From Vibrio mytili (GTDB lineage Bacteria; Pseudomonadota; Gammaproteobacteria; Enterobacterales; Vibrionaceae): a stretch of DNA of 64,000 nucleotides. The position numbers and the translations under genes were made by a program. Within the stretch, counting starts at the first letter, position 1; every line of letters starts with the position of its first letter. The notes below the pieces were generated by a model. It had not been told where the DNA came from. It did no database searches and saw only the letters and a list, made by a program, of their open reading frames with translations. Below, one piece after another: positions 20,213 through 30,104 of the stretch. The DNA is taken from positions 1 through 64,000 of the forward strand of contig NZ_JXOK01000026.1 in the NCBI RefSeq assembly GCF_000830505.1. Reading direction: 5' to 3'.

Positions 20213-21202
20213 TTATGCTTTTGAACCCTGTTTGTAACGGTCAAATATTACCGCGGCTAGTAAGATTGCACCACGTACAACATACTGAGCAAATGGCGAC
20301 ATATTCAGTAGGTTCATCGCATTCTCTACCGTTCCCAGAATAAGCACACCCGCAATAACGTAAGAGACTTTACCGATACCGCCTTTTAGCGACACACCAC
20401 CCAATACACAAGCAGAGATAACCACCAGCTCAAAACCGACCGATGTCATTGGCTGTCCACTGGTCATACGCGCAGCTAAGATTACACCAGCAAGAGCAGA
20501 GATGAAGCCAGACACCGTGAAAATGATCATCTTAGTTTTAACAACATTCACACCCGCTAAGCGCGCTGCCTCTTCGTTACCGCCGATCGCCAGCGTATTG
20601 CGGCCATAAACCGTACGATTCAGCAAAAAAGCAAACACCGCAAAAGTGATAATCGTTAGCCAGATTGGTGTCGGGATGCCAAGCAAAGAAGAATTACCTA
20701 AAGCGAAAAAGCTTTCTTCTGTGATACCAACCGCTTTACCGTCGGAGATAATGTAGCCAAGGCCACGCGCAATTTGCATTGTCGCCAGAGTGGTTATTAA
20801 TGCGTTAATTTGCAGTTTGGCAATCACAAAACCATTAAGCAAACCAAAAGCAACACCAGATAACAGGCCAGCACCGACACCGAGCACAACACTGCCAGTG
20901 GCATTGATTGCAACGGCGGTGACGACACCAGAGCAAGCAATGATGGAAGCGACAGATAAGTCAAGGTCGCCACATGCTAAACAGAATAGCATGGCACATG
21001 CCACCATCCCGCTCATCGAAATAGCCAAGCCAAGACCTTTCATGTTAATGAAAGTAGCAAAGTAAGGTACGAAGAACGCACACAATAAAAACAGACCCGC
21101 GAACACCATCAGCATACCGAATCGGTCCCAAATCCCAGCAAAATTCCACGAACGCTTAGCGCCCTTTTCTTCTAGTACTTTTGTAGAGGTTGTAACAGAC
21201 AT
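20213..21202 (-). CDS. araH: L-arabinose ABC transporter permease AraH
   Basis: A 329-residue inner-membrane permease, the length of E. coli AraH (about 328). Family motifs are LACGDLDLSVAS, FGLLNGFVIAKL, GGNEEAARLAGVNV and CVLGGVSLKGGIG. It forms the channel of the high-affinity arabinose importer with AraF (periplasm) and AraG (ATPase), lying 17 bases after araG in the same operon. A hairpin terminator follows. Confidence 0.93.
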   Translation of the reverse strand: MSVTTSTKVLEEKGAKRSWNFAGIWDRFGMLMVFAGLFLLCAFFVPYFATFINMKGLGLAISMSGMVACAMLFCLACGDLDLSVASIIACSGVVTAVAINATGSVVLGVGAGLLSGVAFGLLNGFVIAKLQINALITTLATMQIARGLGYIISDGKAVGITEESFFALGNSSLLGIPTPIWLTIITFAVFAFLLNRTVYGRNTLAIGGNEEAARLAGVNVVKTKMIIFTVSGFISALAGVILAARMTSGQPMTSVGFELVVISACVLGGVSLKGGIGKVSYVIAGVLILGTVENAMNLLNMSPFAQYVVRGAILLAAVIFDRYKQGSKA

Positions 21203-21219
21203 AATGATATTCCTTCGTT

Positions 21220-22735
21220 TTAAGCGGCTGCTGAGTCTTCTTTATCTAACATTGCTAGGCGAAGCGCAGTTTGTTCATTAAATTCGTCGCGTTGTAGTTC
21301 ACCGGTGACCTCTCCTTCTTTCATGACAAGAACACGGTCAGAGATACCCAACACTTCCGGTAAATCGCTGGAAACGACGAGTACCGTGACTCCGTTTTCT
21401 GCCAGCTTAAAAATCAGTTCGTAAATCTCAGATTTGGCACCCACGTCGATACCACGCGTCGGCTCATCCAATAAAATGACGCTCATTGCCGTTGATAACC
21501 AACGTCCAAGAATCACTTTTTGCTGGTTACCGCCGGATAACTTGCCAATGGGTTGCTCTAATGAAGACGCTTTTACATTTAACGCCTTTTTCTGTTTAGT
21601 GGCGTTTGCATTTTCCCACTCAAAATTGATCAAACTCTTGAGTTTTAAATTCCAAGGGCGAGCGCTGATATTGGTGTTTTCTTGTACCGACATAATAGGA
21701 ACAATACCGTCTGCTTTCCGGTCTTCGGAACAGAGTGTAATGCCGGCACGAATCGCATCTTGGGGGGTTTTGATCCCAATCTTTACATCATGCAAGTAAA
21801 GGTCACCACCCGTTTTTCTGTCCGCACCAAAAATCAAGCGAGTTAACTCTGTTCGGCCAGCGCCTACGAGGCCAAATAGACCCAGTATCTCACCTTGCTT
21901 GATATCCAAAGAGACTGGTGCAGTGAGCCCCGGCCCTTCGAAATTGTCCAAACGCAGGCCACTTTTGCTAGATGACGAGAGCGATAGTTGTAAATATCAT
22001 TAATTTCACGACCAACCATGAGTTCAACTAAGCGGTCATGAGTCAGTTCCGACATATCGTGGAACGACTGAACATGTTGACCATCCTTGAAAATGGTAAT
22101 GGCATCACACAAGTCAAATATTTCTTCCATACGGTGTGATACATACATAATGATCTTTCCAGAGTCTCGCAGTTCACGAATGACCTTGAATAGATTCTGA
22201 ATTTCACGCTGGGATAGGCTACTGGTGGGCTCATCAAAAGCGATAATTTGCGCGTTACGGCTAAGTGCTTTTGCAATTTCTACCATTTGCCATTGACCGA
22301 TTGACAGTTCTTTTAACTGGCAAGACGGATCAAAGGTTTCACCTAAACGCTCTAGCTGAACTCGGGCATTATTGTTGAGGGTTTCGGTATCAACACGACC
22401 ACCTTTGGTCGGTAATTGACCAAGGTAAATATTTTCAGCAACCGTCAGTTCTGGCACAAGGTTCAGCTCTTGATAAATAATCGCTATGCCATAATCAAGT
22501 GCATCATTGGTGGAGTTTAGAGCCACTTCTTTACCATCAATAGCGATGTGCCTTCGGTAGGCTGGTGAAAGCCACTTAACGTTTTGAGCAGAGTCGATTT
22601 ACCCGCACCGTTTTCACCCATTAAAGCGTGAACACTGCCCGCATCTGCGCGAAAACTAACGTTGTTCAAGGCTTTAACACCTGGAAAGTGCTTCGAGATA
22701 TTTCGAAATTCTAGGTAAGAGGGGGACTTCGCCAT
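21220..22735 (-). pseudogene. araG: L-arabinose ABC transporter ATP-binding protein AraG, two frameshifts
   Basis: Three successive frames spell AraG. Part 1 (from 22735) has [12 protein letters not shown] and Walker [10 protein letters not shown]. Part 2 (from about 22550) has [36 protein letters not shown] and FDEPTSSLS. Part 3 (from about 21968) has [25 protein letters not shown] and LLDEPTRGIDVG. Adding one C near 22550 (GGC to GGCC) and one G near 21968 (CTAGC to CTAGGC) restores a continuous 505-residue protein, against about 504 in E. coli AraG. With an intact operator, intact neighbours and no other damage, two sequencing deletions are more likely than decay. Confidence 0.9.
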
Positions 22736-22794
22736 GACATTCTCTCCGTTAAATCAATTGGTGACGGCCAACGTAGCCGTCACCCAAGGTGAAC

Positions 22795-23793
22795 TTACAG
22801 CCCTTTTTTCGCCAGTTCGTCTTTGAAGTTTTTACGTGTAATAAGAACCACGTCCGTCACTTCAACAAATTTCTCTGGTTCAACGTCATCTTTCACCCAC
22901 TTGTAAAGCGATTCGATACTCTTGTAGCCATGTACATCTGGGCTAGGGAGTAATGAACCGTAGAAACCAGTTGGCTGAGATTTCGCTAGCTCGTTCACCG
23001 CATCCACACCATTAATACCGATACCGATTACGTTGTCAGCACCAAAACCTTGACCTTCTGTCGCACGAATACCACCAAGCACGGTGTTATCGTTCATGCC
23101 AACCACAAGCCATTGCTTGACATCTGGGTATTGAACCAGCAGTGAGTTTGCTGCATCTAATGCACCAGGAATATCATTGGTTTTGGTTGGTACACGATAG
23201 ATTTGCCCTTCAGGGAAGCCAGCAGCTTTTAGAGCAGAAATAGAACCGTCTACACGGCGACGTGCTGTATCAAGCTCATCGGCTGTAATTGCCATGACAC
23301 CTGTTGTAGAAGCATCCCAGTTACGTTTCTGCATTTCTTTGTACAGTTCGTTACCTTGACGCTCACCGATTGCGGTAGCCGCCATCATGACAAGCGGAAC
23401 ATCTGTCATCGGCTCACCTTTAGCATTTAGGAATTGGTCATCCACGGTAACCACTTTCAGGTCATAGCTTTTTGCTTTGGCCATAATCGCTGGACCCAAC
23501 TTCGGATCTGGCGTACAGATAACGAAGCCCTTTGCACCTTGAGCCGCAAGAGTATCAATCGCATTAAGGGTTTTTTCACCATCAGGCACCGCCATCTTAA
23601 CCACTTCAAAGCCGAGATCCTTACCGGCTTTTTCTGCAAACGACCATTCGGTTTGGAACCAAGGTTCCTCTGGTTGTTTAACTAGGTAGCCAAGTCTCAT
23701 TCCATCATCTGAACCGAAAAATGCGTTAGCAGACGCGCTGAGCATAGTCATGCCAGATAGAGCAGCAATTGTGAGTAGTTTTTTTAGTTTCAT
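22795..23793 (-). CDS. araF: L-arabinose-binding periplasmic protein AraF
   Basis: A 332-residue periplasmic binding protein. The signal peptide is residues 1-24 (cut after SANA). The mature protein opens with the AraF pattern RLGYLVKQPEEPWFQTEW and contains VVTVDDQFLNAKGEP, ITADELDTARRRVDG and VVGMNDNTVLGG. It captures L-arabinose for AraGH. It is the first gene of araFGH and divergent from araBDA; the shared gap carries CRP- and AraC-type sites. Confidence 0.95.
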   Translation of the reverse strand: MKLKKLLTIAALSGMTMLSASANAFFGSDDGMRLGYLVKQPEEPWFQTEWSFAEKAGKDLGFEVVKMAVPDGEKTLNAIDTLAAQGAKGFVICTPDPKLGPAIMAKAKSYDLKVVTVDDQFLNAKGEPMTDVPLVMMAATAIGERQGNELYKEMQKRNWDASTTGVMAITADELDTARRRVDGSISALKAAGFPEGQIYRVPTKTNDIPGALDAANSLLVQYPDVKQWLVVGMNDNTVLGGIRATEGQGFGADNVIGIGINGVDAVNELAKSQPTGFYGSLLPSPDVHGYKSIESLYKWVKDDVEPEKFVEVTDVVLITRKNFKDELAKKGL

Positions 23794-23859
23794 TGTTATC
23801 CATCCACTGGTAGAGGTAAGTGTTCGCTATACATATTTGAGCATTCTGACAAGATTATT

Positions 23860-23875
23860 AGTGACGAGAATCACA
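23860..23875. promoter_or_regulatory. CRP site upstream of araF
   Basis: AGTGA-CGAGAA-TCACA matches 9 of the 10 core positions of the CRP consensus. Its centre is about 75 bases upstream of the araF start codon and 19.5 bases from the first AraC half-site. The layout (CRP between promoter and AraC sites) resembles what is described for the E. coli araFGH promoter. Confidence 0.7.
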
Positions 23876-23886
23876 GCAAAAAAATG

Positions 23887-23924
23887 TAGCAATTTTGTCC
23901 ATCCATTTAGCTAAAGAGGATATG
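23887..23924 (+). promoter_or_regulatory. Paired AraC half-sites upstream of araF
   Basis: TAGCAATTTTGTCCATC (23887-23903) is a strong match to E. coli araI1 (TAGCATTTTTATCCATA). TAGCTAAAGAGGATATG (23908-23924) begins exactly 21 bp later. Both read on the plus strand, away from araF. The pair could serve araF as activator site and also loop with the araB sites about 170 bp away, as O and I sites do in E. coli; the looping is inference. Confidence 0.75.
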
Positions 23925-24029
23925 ACTCAGCTCGCAATTATTCTCCATTTCGAGAAAATCACCTAATTTAAGTTATCAAAACGTTAAATGAGACCGTTTT
24001 TGTTTAATGATTAACCAATTGAAATACTA

Positions 24030-24045
24030 AGTTACAAGTAACACA
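24030..24045. promoter_or_regulatory. Possible CRP site upstream of the araB AraC sites
   Basis: AGTTA-CAAGTA-ACACA matches 7 of 10 core positions. It is weak, but lies immediately upstream of the I1-like site, where E. coli araBAD has its CRP site. Confidence 0.35.
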
Positions 24046-24057
24046 AAAAACCACCCT

Positions 24058-24095
24058 CGACGTTTTTGTCCATAAATATAGCAACGTTATTTATG
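24058..24095 (+). promoter_or_regulatory. AraC I1-I2-like sites of the araBDA promoter
   Basis: I1-like: CGACGTTTTTGTCCATA (24058-24074), keeping the TTTTNTCCATA end of E. coli araI1. I2-like: TAGCAACGTTATTTATG (24079-24095), starting exactly 21 bp later. Orientation is toward araB, as in E. coli. The I2 end overlaps the predicted -35 by two bases, the geometry of a class II AraC-activated promoter. Confidence 0.8.
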
Positions 24096-24122
24096 GGATA
24101 AATGGCAAGCTGAGTCTATAAC
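24094..24122 (+). promoter_or_regulatory. Predicted araB promoter
   Basis: The -10 is TATAAC at 24117-24122. With a 17-bp spacer the -35 falls at 24094-24099 (TGGGAT), which is poor, as expected for an activator-dependent promoter with AraC touching the -35. The araB start codon is about 42 bases further on. Confidence 0.5.
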
Positions 24123-24163
24123 ATCAAGTAGATTTAATTTGCTGACCAAACGTTGGAGTTGTC

Positions 24164-25864
24164 ATGGATACATTGAATACGCAGCAGCATGTAATTGGTT
24201 TGGACTTCGGGTCGGATTCCGTACGTGCTCTTATTGTAAATGCAGAAACAGGCCAAGAAGTTTCTTCTTCTGTTGTTTACTACCCCAGATGGATGAAAGG
24301 TCTCTACTGCCAGCCAGCTCAATCACAGTTCCGACATCACCCGCAAGATTATTTAGATGCAATGACGAGCGCAATTCAAGAAGTGTTAACCACTGTTCCA
24401 GCATCAATTGCGGCTTCAGTTGTTGGTATTGGCGTGGACACGACTGGCTCAACCCCTGCTCCGGTAGATGAAAACGGTACAGTTTTGGCGCTATTACCTG
24501 AGTTCGAAAACAACCCAAATGCGATGTTTGTACTGTGGAAAGACCACACATCTGTGACCAAAGCGGATCTGATTAACGAGCTGGCACATTCAGGCCAATT
24601 TACCGATTACACGCGTTACATTGGTGGGGTGTATTCCTCGGAATGGTTTTGGGCAAAAGCTGCCTGGGTCAGTGAACAAGATGAACAGGTTGCAAAACAC
24701 GCTTACAGCTGGGTTGAGCTTTGTGACTGGATCCCAGCAACTCTAGCGGAGACTCAACATCCAGCAAAATTGCGACGCGGCATTTGTGCTGCAGGGCATA
24801 AAGCAATGTGGCATGACAGCTGGGGTGGTTTGCCAGACCAAGCGTTTTTAAGTGCAATTTCACCAACTTTGGATGGCATGCGTGAACGCATGTTTACCGA
24901 AGTATTTACTTCCGATCAAGCTGCTGGGCACCTGTCTAAAGACTGGGCAGAGAAATTAGGATTGCCAGAAGGTATCGCCATTGCGATTGGTGAATTTGAC
25001 TGCCATATGGGGGCGGTCGGCGCTGGTGCTGGTGCCAATGACTTAGTAAAAGTTATCGGCACATCAACCTGTGACATTCTGATGGTTGAAGCTGACCAAG
25101 TCGGCGACCGCACAATTCACGGCATCTGCGGCCAAGTAGAAGGCAGTGCAATGCCAAACCTGCTCGCCTTAGAAGCCGGTCAATCCGCGTTTGGTGACAT
25201 GTACGCGTGGTTCAAAAACGTCCTAATGTGGCCGCTGCAAGCGTATGCAGAGAAAAATCCAAGCTTCGCTAAAACAGCAGATGACATTGCTTCTGAGCTA
25301 TTGCCAATGTTGTCAGATGCTGCGGCACAGCAACGGATTGATCAATACACACCAGTGGCCATGGACTGGCTCAATGGACGAAGAACGCCTTACGCCAATC
25401 AGCGCTTAAAAGGTGCAATTTGCGACTTAAATCTTGGCAGTGCTTCACCCGCGATTTTCTCAGCCTTAGTCGAGTCCACTGCACACGGCGCTAAAGCGAT
25501 CGTTGATTGTTTCATCGATCAAGATGTCAACGTAGAGCGCGTCATTGCTATTGGCGGCATCGCCCAAAAGTCACCTTACGTGATGCAAATGTGTGCTGAT
25601 GTTATTGGTCGCGAGATCATCGTAGTCGAATCGGATCAATGCTGTGCTTTAGGAGCAGCTATCTTTGCCGCCGTTGCAGCCGGTGTGTACCAAGATACCA
25701 ACGCGGCACAAGCCGTCATGGCAAGCCCTGTTCGTCAGACTTACCAGCCAGATCCAAGCGTCCAAGCGTTACGTGCAGACCGTTACGCGACGTATCGTCA
25801 ATTAGGTCAACATATGGAACAAATTGCGGAATTCCATCAAGAGCAGGAGCGAAAAGATGTCTGA
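24164..25864 (+). CDS. araB: Ribulokinase AraB
   Basis: A 566-residue FGGY-family kinase, the same length as E. coli AraB. It phosphorylates L-ribulose to L-ribulose-5-phosphate with ATP, the second step of L-arabinose breakdown. The N-terminal ATPase-fold domain starts [19 protein letters not shown], with [15 protein letters not shown]; the second domain has [11 protein letters not shown] and [15 protein letters not shown] (FGGY signature region). It is the first gene of araB-araD-araA and overlaps araD by 8 bases. Confidence 0.97.
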   Translation: MDTLNTQQHVIGLDFGSDSVRALIVNAETGQEVSSSVVYYPRWMKGLYCQPAQSQFRHHPQDYLDAMTSAIQEVLTTVPASIAASVVGIGVDTTGSTPAPVDENGTVLALLPEFENNPNAMFVLWKDHTSVTKADLINELAHSGQFTDYTRYIGGVYSSEWFWAKAAWVSEQDEQVAKHAYSWVELCDWIPATLAETQHPAKLRRGICAAGHKAMWHDSWGGLPDQAFLSAISPTLDGMRERMFTEVFTSDQAAGHLSKDWAEKLGLPEGIAIAIGEFDCHMGAVGAGAGANDLVKVIGTSTCDILMVEADQVGDRTIHGICGQVEGSAMPNLLALEAGQSAFGDMYAWFKNVLMWPLQAYAEKNPSFAKTADDIASELLPMLSDAAAQQRIDQYTPVAMDWLNGRRTPYANQRLKGAICDLNLGSASPAIFSALVESTAHGAKAIVDCFIDQDVNVERVIAIGGIAQKSPYVMQMCADVIGREIIVVESDQCCALGAAIFAAVAAGVYQDTNAAQAVMASPVRQTYQPDPSVQALRADRYATYRQLGQHMEQIAEFHQEQERKDV

Positions 25865-26597
25865 ACAAAGCATTTTGAATGAAGTGTCGGCGCTATCTGA
25901 CAGGCTCAAAGCACTGCGCCATCAGGTATGGCAAGCCAATCTGGACCTCGAACGCCACAATCTCGTGACCTTTACGTGGGGAAATGTCTCCGGCATTGAT
26001 CGTGAGTCTGGTTTAATCGTCATCAAACCAAGCGGTGTGGAATATAGCGATCTCTGTGCAGAAAATATGGTGGTGGTTGACTTGCAAGGTCAAATTGTCG
26101 AAGGCGATCTTAATCCGTCGTCTGATACCGCTACTCACTTGGAGCTTTATCGTCAGTTCCCAGAAATCGGTGGCATCGTCCATACCCATTCACCACAAGC
26201 AACGGCATGGGCTCAGGCCGGAAAAGCCATTCCAGCCCTAGGTACAACCCATGCTGATTATTTCTACGGCCCCATCGAGTGCGCGCGCGCATTAAGTGAT
26301 GAAGAGATTGCGACGGACTACGAGCTCAATACTGGCAAAGTCATTGTCGAAACCATTGGTGATTCTGATGTGATGGCCTCACCCGGGATTCTAGTTAAAG
26401 AGCACGCGCCGTTCACTTGGGGAAAAGATCCTCATCAAGCCGTTCACAACGCGGTTGTGGTTGAAGTTGTTGCTGGCATGGCACTGCAAACTCTGCAAAT
26501 CAACGCAAGCGTCAGCGCAATTAACTCAGCGCTTCTCGATAAACACTATTTACGTAAGCACGGCGCAAACGCCTACTACGGTCAAACCAAAAAATAA
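25857..26597 (+). CDS. araD: L-ribulose-5-phosphate 4-epimerase AraD
   Basis: A 246-residue class II aldolase-fold enzyme making D-xylulose-5-phosphate from L-ribulose-5-phosphate, the link to the pentose phosphate pathway. The zinc-binding HTH motif is in [16 protein letters not shown] (His 109 and 111). [15 protein letters not shown] and [12 protein letters not shown] form the phosphate site. The ATG at 25857 overlaps the araB stop and has AGGAG upstream; the longer open frame from 25824 lies inside araB and is not used. Its position between araB and araA differs from E. coli, where araD is last. Confidence 0.96.
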   Translation: MSEQSILNEVSALSDRLKALRHQVWQANLDLERHNLVTFTWGNVSGIDRESGLIVIKPSGVEYSDLCAENMVVVDLQGQIVEGDLNPSSDTATHLELYRQFPEIGGIVHTHSPQATAWAQAGKAIPALGTTHADYFYGPIECARALSDEEIATDYELNTGKVIVETIGDSDVMASPGILVKEHAPFTWGKDPHQAVHNAVVVEVVAGMALQTLQINASVSAINSALLDKHYLRKHGANAYYGQTKK

Positions 26598-26606
26598 GGA
26601 CACAAG

Positions 26607-28097
26607 ATGAAAACTTTCAATGAAAAGCAGGTATGGTTTGTAACAGGCTCTCAGCACCTTTACGGTCCAAAAGTACTAGAAAGTGTTGCCAACAACAGTG
26701 AAGAGATTGTCGCTGGCTTAAACGCTACCGAAAGTATCTCGGTATCTATCGCAAATAAAGGAACCGTAAAAACACCAGACGAAATTCTTGCGGTTTGCCG
26801 TGCTGCGAACAACGATCCTGACTGTGTTGGTTTGATGCTGTGGATGCATACATTCTCGCCAGCCAAAATGTGGATTGCAGGTCTCACCCAGCTCAACAAG
26901 CCATTCCTACATCTTCACACTCAGTTCAACGCCGCGCTACCGTGGGATGAAATCGACATGGATTTCATGAATCTAAACCAAAGTGCGCACGGTTGTCGTG
27001 AGTTTGGTTTCATCGGCACTCGCCTTAATATTGAACGGAAAGTCGTGGTTGGGCACTGGCAAGACAAGCAAGTACATAAAGACGTTGATGACTGGTGTCG
27101 TGCGGCGATTGGTGTCAATGCTGGTCAACAACTTAAGGTCGCTCGCTTCGGTGACAACATGCGCCAAGTCGCGGTCACAGAAGGCAACAAGGTTTCTGCG
27201 CAGATTCAGTTTGGTTACGAAGTGAATGCCTATGGCCTTGGTGAGTTGAGCGACGTGGTTAACTCGGTATCAGATGCAGATGTAAACAGTCTGTTGGATG
27301 AATACGCTTCAACGTACGAGATGTCACCAGAGCTATTCAGTGATGCTGATCTCAAGAAACTGATGGTGCAAGAAGCACGTCTAGAGCTCGGTATGGAGTC
27401 ATTCTTGACGTCAGTCGGAGCGAGTGCTTTCACAAACACATTTGAAAACCTAACCGGCATCACAAATCTTCCAGGCCTAGCAACACAGCGCTTGATGAGC
27501 AAAGGCTTTGGTTACGGTGGCGAAGGTGACTGGAAAACCGCAGCAATGACGCACATTATGAAGATCATGGGTCAAGGTAAGCAAGGCGGCACGTCGTTCA
27601 TGGAAGACTACACTTACAACTTTGGCGGTAAAGGTCAGGTGCTCGGTGCTCATATGCTGGAAGTTTGTCCATCCATTGCGGCAGCCAAACCAAAACTAGA
27701 AATCCATCGTCACACCATTGGTTGTCGCTGCGATATTCCGCGTTTAATTTTTAGCGGTGCATCTGGCGAAGCGCTCAATGTGTCGATCATAGACCTTGGC
27801 GATCGCTTCAGAATGGTAGTGAACTTATTGGATACCGTCACTCCTCCGCAATCACTGCCTCACTTACCGGTGGCGCATGCGCTTTGGGAGCCGCAGCCTA
27901 ATTTAAATGTTGCAGCCGCAGCTTGGATTCATGCTGGTGCCGCTCACCACTCGGTATACAGCCAAGCAGTAACACTACCAATGCTTGCTGACTACGCAGA
28001 AATCCTTGGGATTGAGATGGTGGTTATTGATAACGACACTAACCTACGTCAATTCAAACAAGATCTTCGTAACAACGGGGTATACTACCGTCGTTAA
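26607..28097 (+). CDS. araA: L-arabinose isomerase AraA
   Basis: A 496-residue isomerase converting L-arabinose to L-ribulose, the first step. It has the family opening [40 protein letters not shown] residues, and the Mn site residues (Glu in the [17 protein letters not shown] region, His in MLEVCPSIA and IHRHTIGCR). E. coli AraA is 500 residues. It starts 9 bases after araD behind AAGGACACAAG. The third gene of the ara operon; an unrecognised small gene follows. Confidence 0.97.
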   Translation: MKTFNEKQVWFVTGSQHLYGPKVLESVANNSEEIVAGLNATESISVSIANKGTVKTPDEILAVCRAANNDPDCVGLMLWMHTFSPAKMWIAGLTQLNKPFLHLHTQFNAALPWDEIDMDFMNLNQSAHGCREFGFIGTRLNIERKVVVGHWQDKQVHKDVDDWCRAAIGVNAGQQLKVARFGDNMRQVAVTEGNKVSAQIQFGYEVNAYGLGELSDVVNSVSDADVNSLLDEYASTYEMSPELFSDADLKKLMVQEARLELGMESFLTSVGASAFTNTFENLTGITNLPGLATQRLMSKGFGYGGEGDWKTAAMTHIMKIMGQGKQGGTSFMEDYTYNFGGKGQVLGAHMLEVCPSIAAAKPKLEIHRHTIGCRCDIPRLIFSGASGEALNVSIIDLGDRFRMVVNLLDTVTPPQSLPHLPVAHALWEPQPNLNVAAAAWIHAGAAHHSVYSQAVTLPMLADYAEILGIEMVVIDNDTNLRQFKQDLRNNGVYYRR

Positions 28098-28112
28098 TGC
28101 CACCCAACAAAC

Positions 28113-28132
28113 GTGCTCCCTGAGGGGGGCAC
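28113..28132 (+). other. Stem-loop between araA and the next gene
   Basis: GTGCTCCC and GGGGGCAC form an 8-bp stem (one G-U pair) with loop TGAG, 15 bases after the araA stop. No T run follows, so it is more likely an mRNA processing or stability element than a full terminator. It would lower expression of the downstream gene relative to araBDA. Confidence 0.5.
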
Positions 28133-28146
28133 TTTGGAGTCCACTT

Positions 28147-28656
28147 GTGAATGATACAGATGTCGTAATTCCCCCAACCTTTGAGATAAACCAATCACGC
28201 TGGGTATTGAAGCTGTCTACCGCACAACCTGCGAATTTTGAACTTCAATATGACGGAGAAACACACTATGTCGGCACGATGGAAGTGGTAAACAACGGAG
28301 AGCATATTTCTGTCAGTGAGGCAAATTGGCAATTTCGTCACAAACCCGACAAGTTAGAGCAATGGTGTCAAGTTCACCACACCGACACTTTGTCCATAAA
28401 TATGAATTACTACTTCGCTGACGATGCCCTCGTGATTGAGTACTTAGCACGCAACACGGTACCAACTCGTTTAGACATTCGACACGCGATTCAACACTTA
28501 CCGCAACAAAACGAGATAGAGTCACGCAATTCAACACCCAATTGGCAGCATAAGCGAGATGGGCTTCCGAGCGACTTTTTTCCTCAAACAGAAAAAACCG
28601 ACTTTTTCAGAGAGGCTTTCTCGGCTAAGCAGTGGATAGTTTTAAAAGAACTGTGA
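28147..28656 (+). CDS. Uncharacterised protein encoded after araA
   Basis: I do not recognise this protein. The likely start is GTG at 28147, with GGAG eight bases upstream, giving 169 residues; the open frame extends back into araA but that part is a shadow of araA. The product is soluble, has no signal peptide, and looks beta-rich: NFELQYDGETHYVGTMEV, LSINMNYYFADDALVIEYLARN. The second stretch resembles strands in galactose-mutarotase-like folds, so a shortened aldose-epimerase-like domain is possible, but I see no catalytic His/Glu pattern. It lies between araA and araC on the same strand, so a role in arabinose use is likely. Confidence 0.6.
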   Translation: MNDTDVVIPPTFEINQSRWVLKLSTAQPANFELQYDGETHYVGTMEVVNNGEHISVSEANWQFRHKPDKLEQWCQVHHTDTLSINMNYYFADDALVIEYLARNTVPTRLDIRHAIQHLPQQNEIESRNSTPNWQHKRDGLPSDFFPQTEKTDFFREAFSAKQWIVLKEL

Positions 28657-28720
28657 GAAGCGGCAGAGCAAAGCTTATGATTCCACAATACAATAAGTTA
28701 AAAGCCTAAATTGATACTGC

Positions 28721-29560
28721 ATGCAAAACAACGATCCATTAAAACCTGGGTACAACTTCGACGCTCATCTAGTTGCTGGCCTTACTCCAATCATTGAAGG
28801 CGACGAGCTGGATTTTGTTATTGATCGTCCTGGTGGCATGAAAGGGTTTATCATTAATATCACTTGCCAGGGAGAAGGGACGATTTTCCATGGTGATGAT
28901 GCTTTTGATGTCAAAGCAGGCGACTTACTGCTTTTTCCACCCAGTGCGACTCACTACTATCATCGTAAAAAAGATAACTCGTCATGGTTTCACCGTTGGG
29001 TCTATTTTCGCCCACGTGCATTTTGGAATGACTGGCTGTGCTGGCACGATAACCGAAATGGTGTGTATGTCACCAAAGAACTGGATAACGGTACGGTATC
29101 CCAAATTGAGCGTTTGTTCACCGATATTGAGTATATTTCTAAATCCGATATGCCCTATCGCGATGATCTCGCCATCAACCTACTCGAGCAATTGCTCATT
29201 CGCTGTAAAAGTATTCAACCCGATGTCGTCAGTAAGCCGCTTGACCCACGTGTGATTGAAGCGATGAATTATATGACGCAAAATTTAAACCAGAACTTTA
29301 CATTGGAAGACATTGCAGACTGTATTTGCTTATCGGCTTCGCGTTTAGGTCACCTCTTTCGTGACGAAGTCGGGATGACCATAACCCAGTGGCGCGATGA
29401 CCAGCGCATCAGTCGAGCCAAACAACTACTGGTGACCACCAACTACTCGGTAAACCACATCGCTAGAATTGTTGGCTATACTGATCCGCTTTATTTTTCT
29501 CGTGTTTTCAAGCGAAAAGCTGGCGCAAGTCCAAAACTGTACCGCGAACAAATCAGTTAA
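28721..29560 (+). CDS. araC: Arabinose operon regulator AraC
   Basis: A 279-residue AraC ortholog. The N-terminal arm and cupin (NNDPLKPGYNFDAHLVAGLTP, IDRPGGMKGFIINIT, GDLLLFPPSATHYYHR, WFHRWVYFRPRAFW) follow E. coli AraC closely, including the arabinose-pocket region. The C-terminal double helix-turn-helix (LEDIADCICLSASRLGHLFRDEVG and VNHIARIVGYTDPLYFSRVFKRKAGASP) is also close. It should bind the 21-bp-spaced half-sites upstream of araB, araF and ytfQ. Unlike in E. coli, it lies downstream of araBDA on the same strand rather than divergent from it, so classical self-repression by the shared araBAD/araC region cannot work in the same way. Confidence 0.96.
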   Translation: MQNNDPLKPGYNFDAHLVAGLTPIIEGDELDFVIDRPGGMKGFIINITCQGEGTIFHGDDAFDVKAGDLLLFPPSATHYYHRKKDNSSWFHRWVYFRPRAFWNDWLCWHDNRNGVYVTKELDNGTVSQIERLFTDIEYISKSDMPYRDDLAINLLEQLLIRCKSIQPDVVSKPLDPRVIEAMNYMTQNLNQNFTLEDIADCICLSASRLGHLFRDEVGMTITQWRDDQRISRAKQLLVTTNYSVNHIARIVGYTDPLYFSRVFKRKAGASPKLYREQIS

Positions 29561-29646
29561 TCAGTGCATGAGCATAAACCTTACCTTGAACACCAAACAC
29601 ACCCTGACTACAATAAAGCACTTTTTACGAAACCCAGAGTCATAAA

Positions 29647-29892
29647 ATGAACGATACGACTAAACCAGCTCTACCAGACCGCTTAGCGGGTAACCCTCGT
29701 AGCCCATTCTTTATCAAAGAATGTTTTGAGCACCAAATTGGCATCCGTTTCAATGGTAAAGAGCGTACTGACGTAGAAGAATACTGCATCAGCGAAGGTT
29801 GGGTAAAAATTGCCTCTCCAAAAGCAAAAGATCGCTTCGGTAACCCAATGCTGATTCAACTTAAAGGCGCGGTTGAAGCCTACTACGTGTAA
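29647..29892 (+). CDS. DUF3297 family protein
   Basis: An 81-residue soluble protein. It reads LPDRLAGNPRSPFFIKECFEHQIGIRFNGKERTDVEEYCISEGWVKIASPKAKDRFGNPM in overlapping short motifs typical of DUF3297, a small family of unknown function in proteobacteria. It starts behind an AGAGTC site and is followed by a strong terminator, so it is transcribed alone. Confidence 0.85.
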   Translation: MNDTTKPALPDRLAGNPRSPFFIKECFEHQIGIRFNGKERTDVEEYCISEGWVKIASPKAKDRFGNPMLIQLKGAVEAYYV

Positions 29893-29923
29893 GCTCGTCA
29901 ACAAGCGACAACGACGAAATGCT

Positions 29924-29951
29924 AAAGCTCGAGCTTCGCTCGGGCTTTTTT
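29924..29951 (+). terminator. Terminator of the DUF3297 gene
   Basis: An 11-bp stem (AAAGCTCGAGC / GCTCGGGCTTT with one G-U pair), TTC loop and T6 run, 31 bases after the stop codon. Confidence 0.88.
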
Positions 29952-30104
29952 ATTCCCCCGCCATCTACGCCCTCAACTAATCCAACATCTTCCCTTCTTC
30001 GTAAAAAGACCAATAACGATAAATCACTATTCTTATTACTTTGTTGTCTAGACTGTTATAGATGTACCCAAACAGCTTAAAGACGCGGGATTCAGGAAGA
30101 GGAA

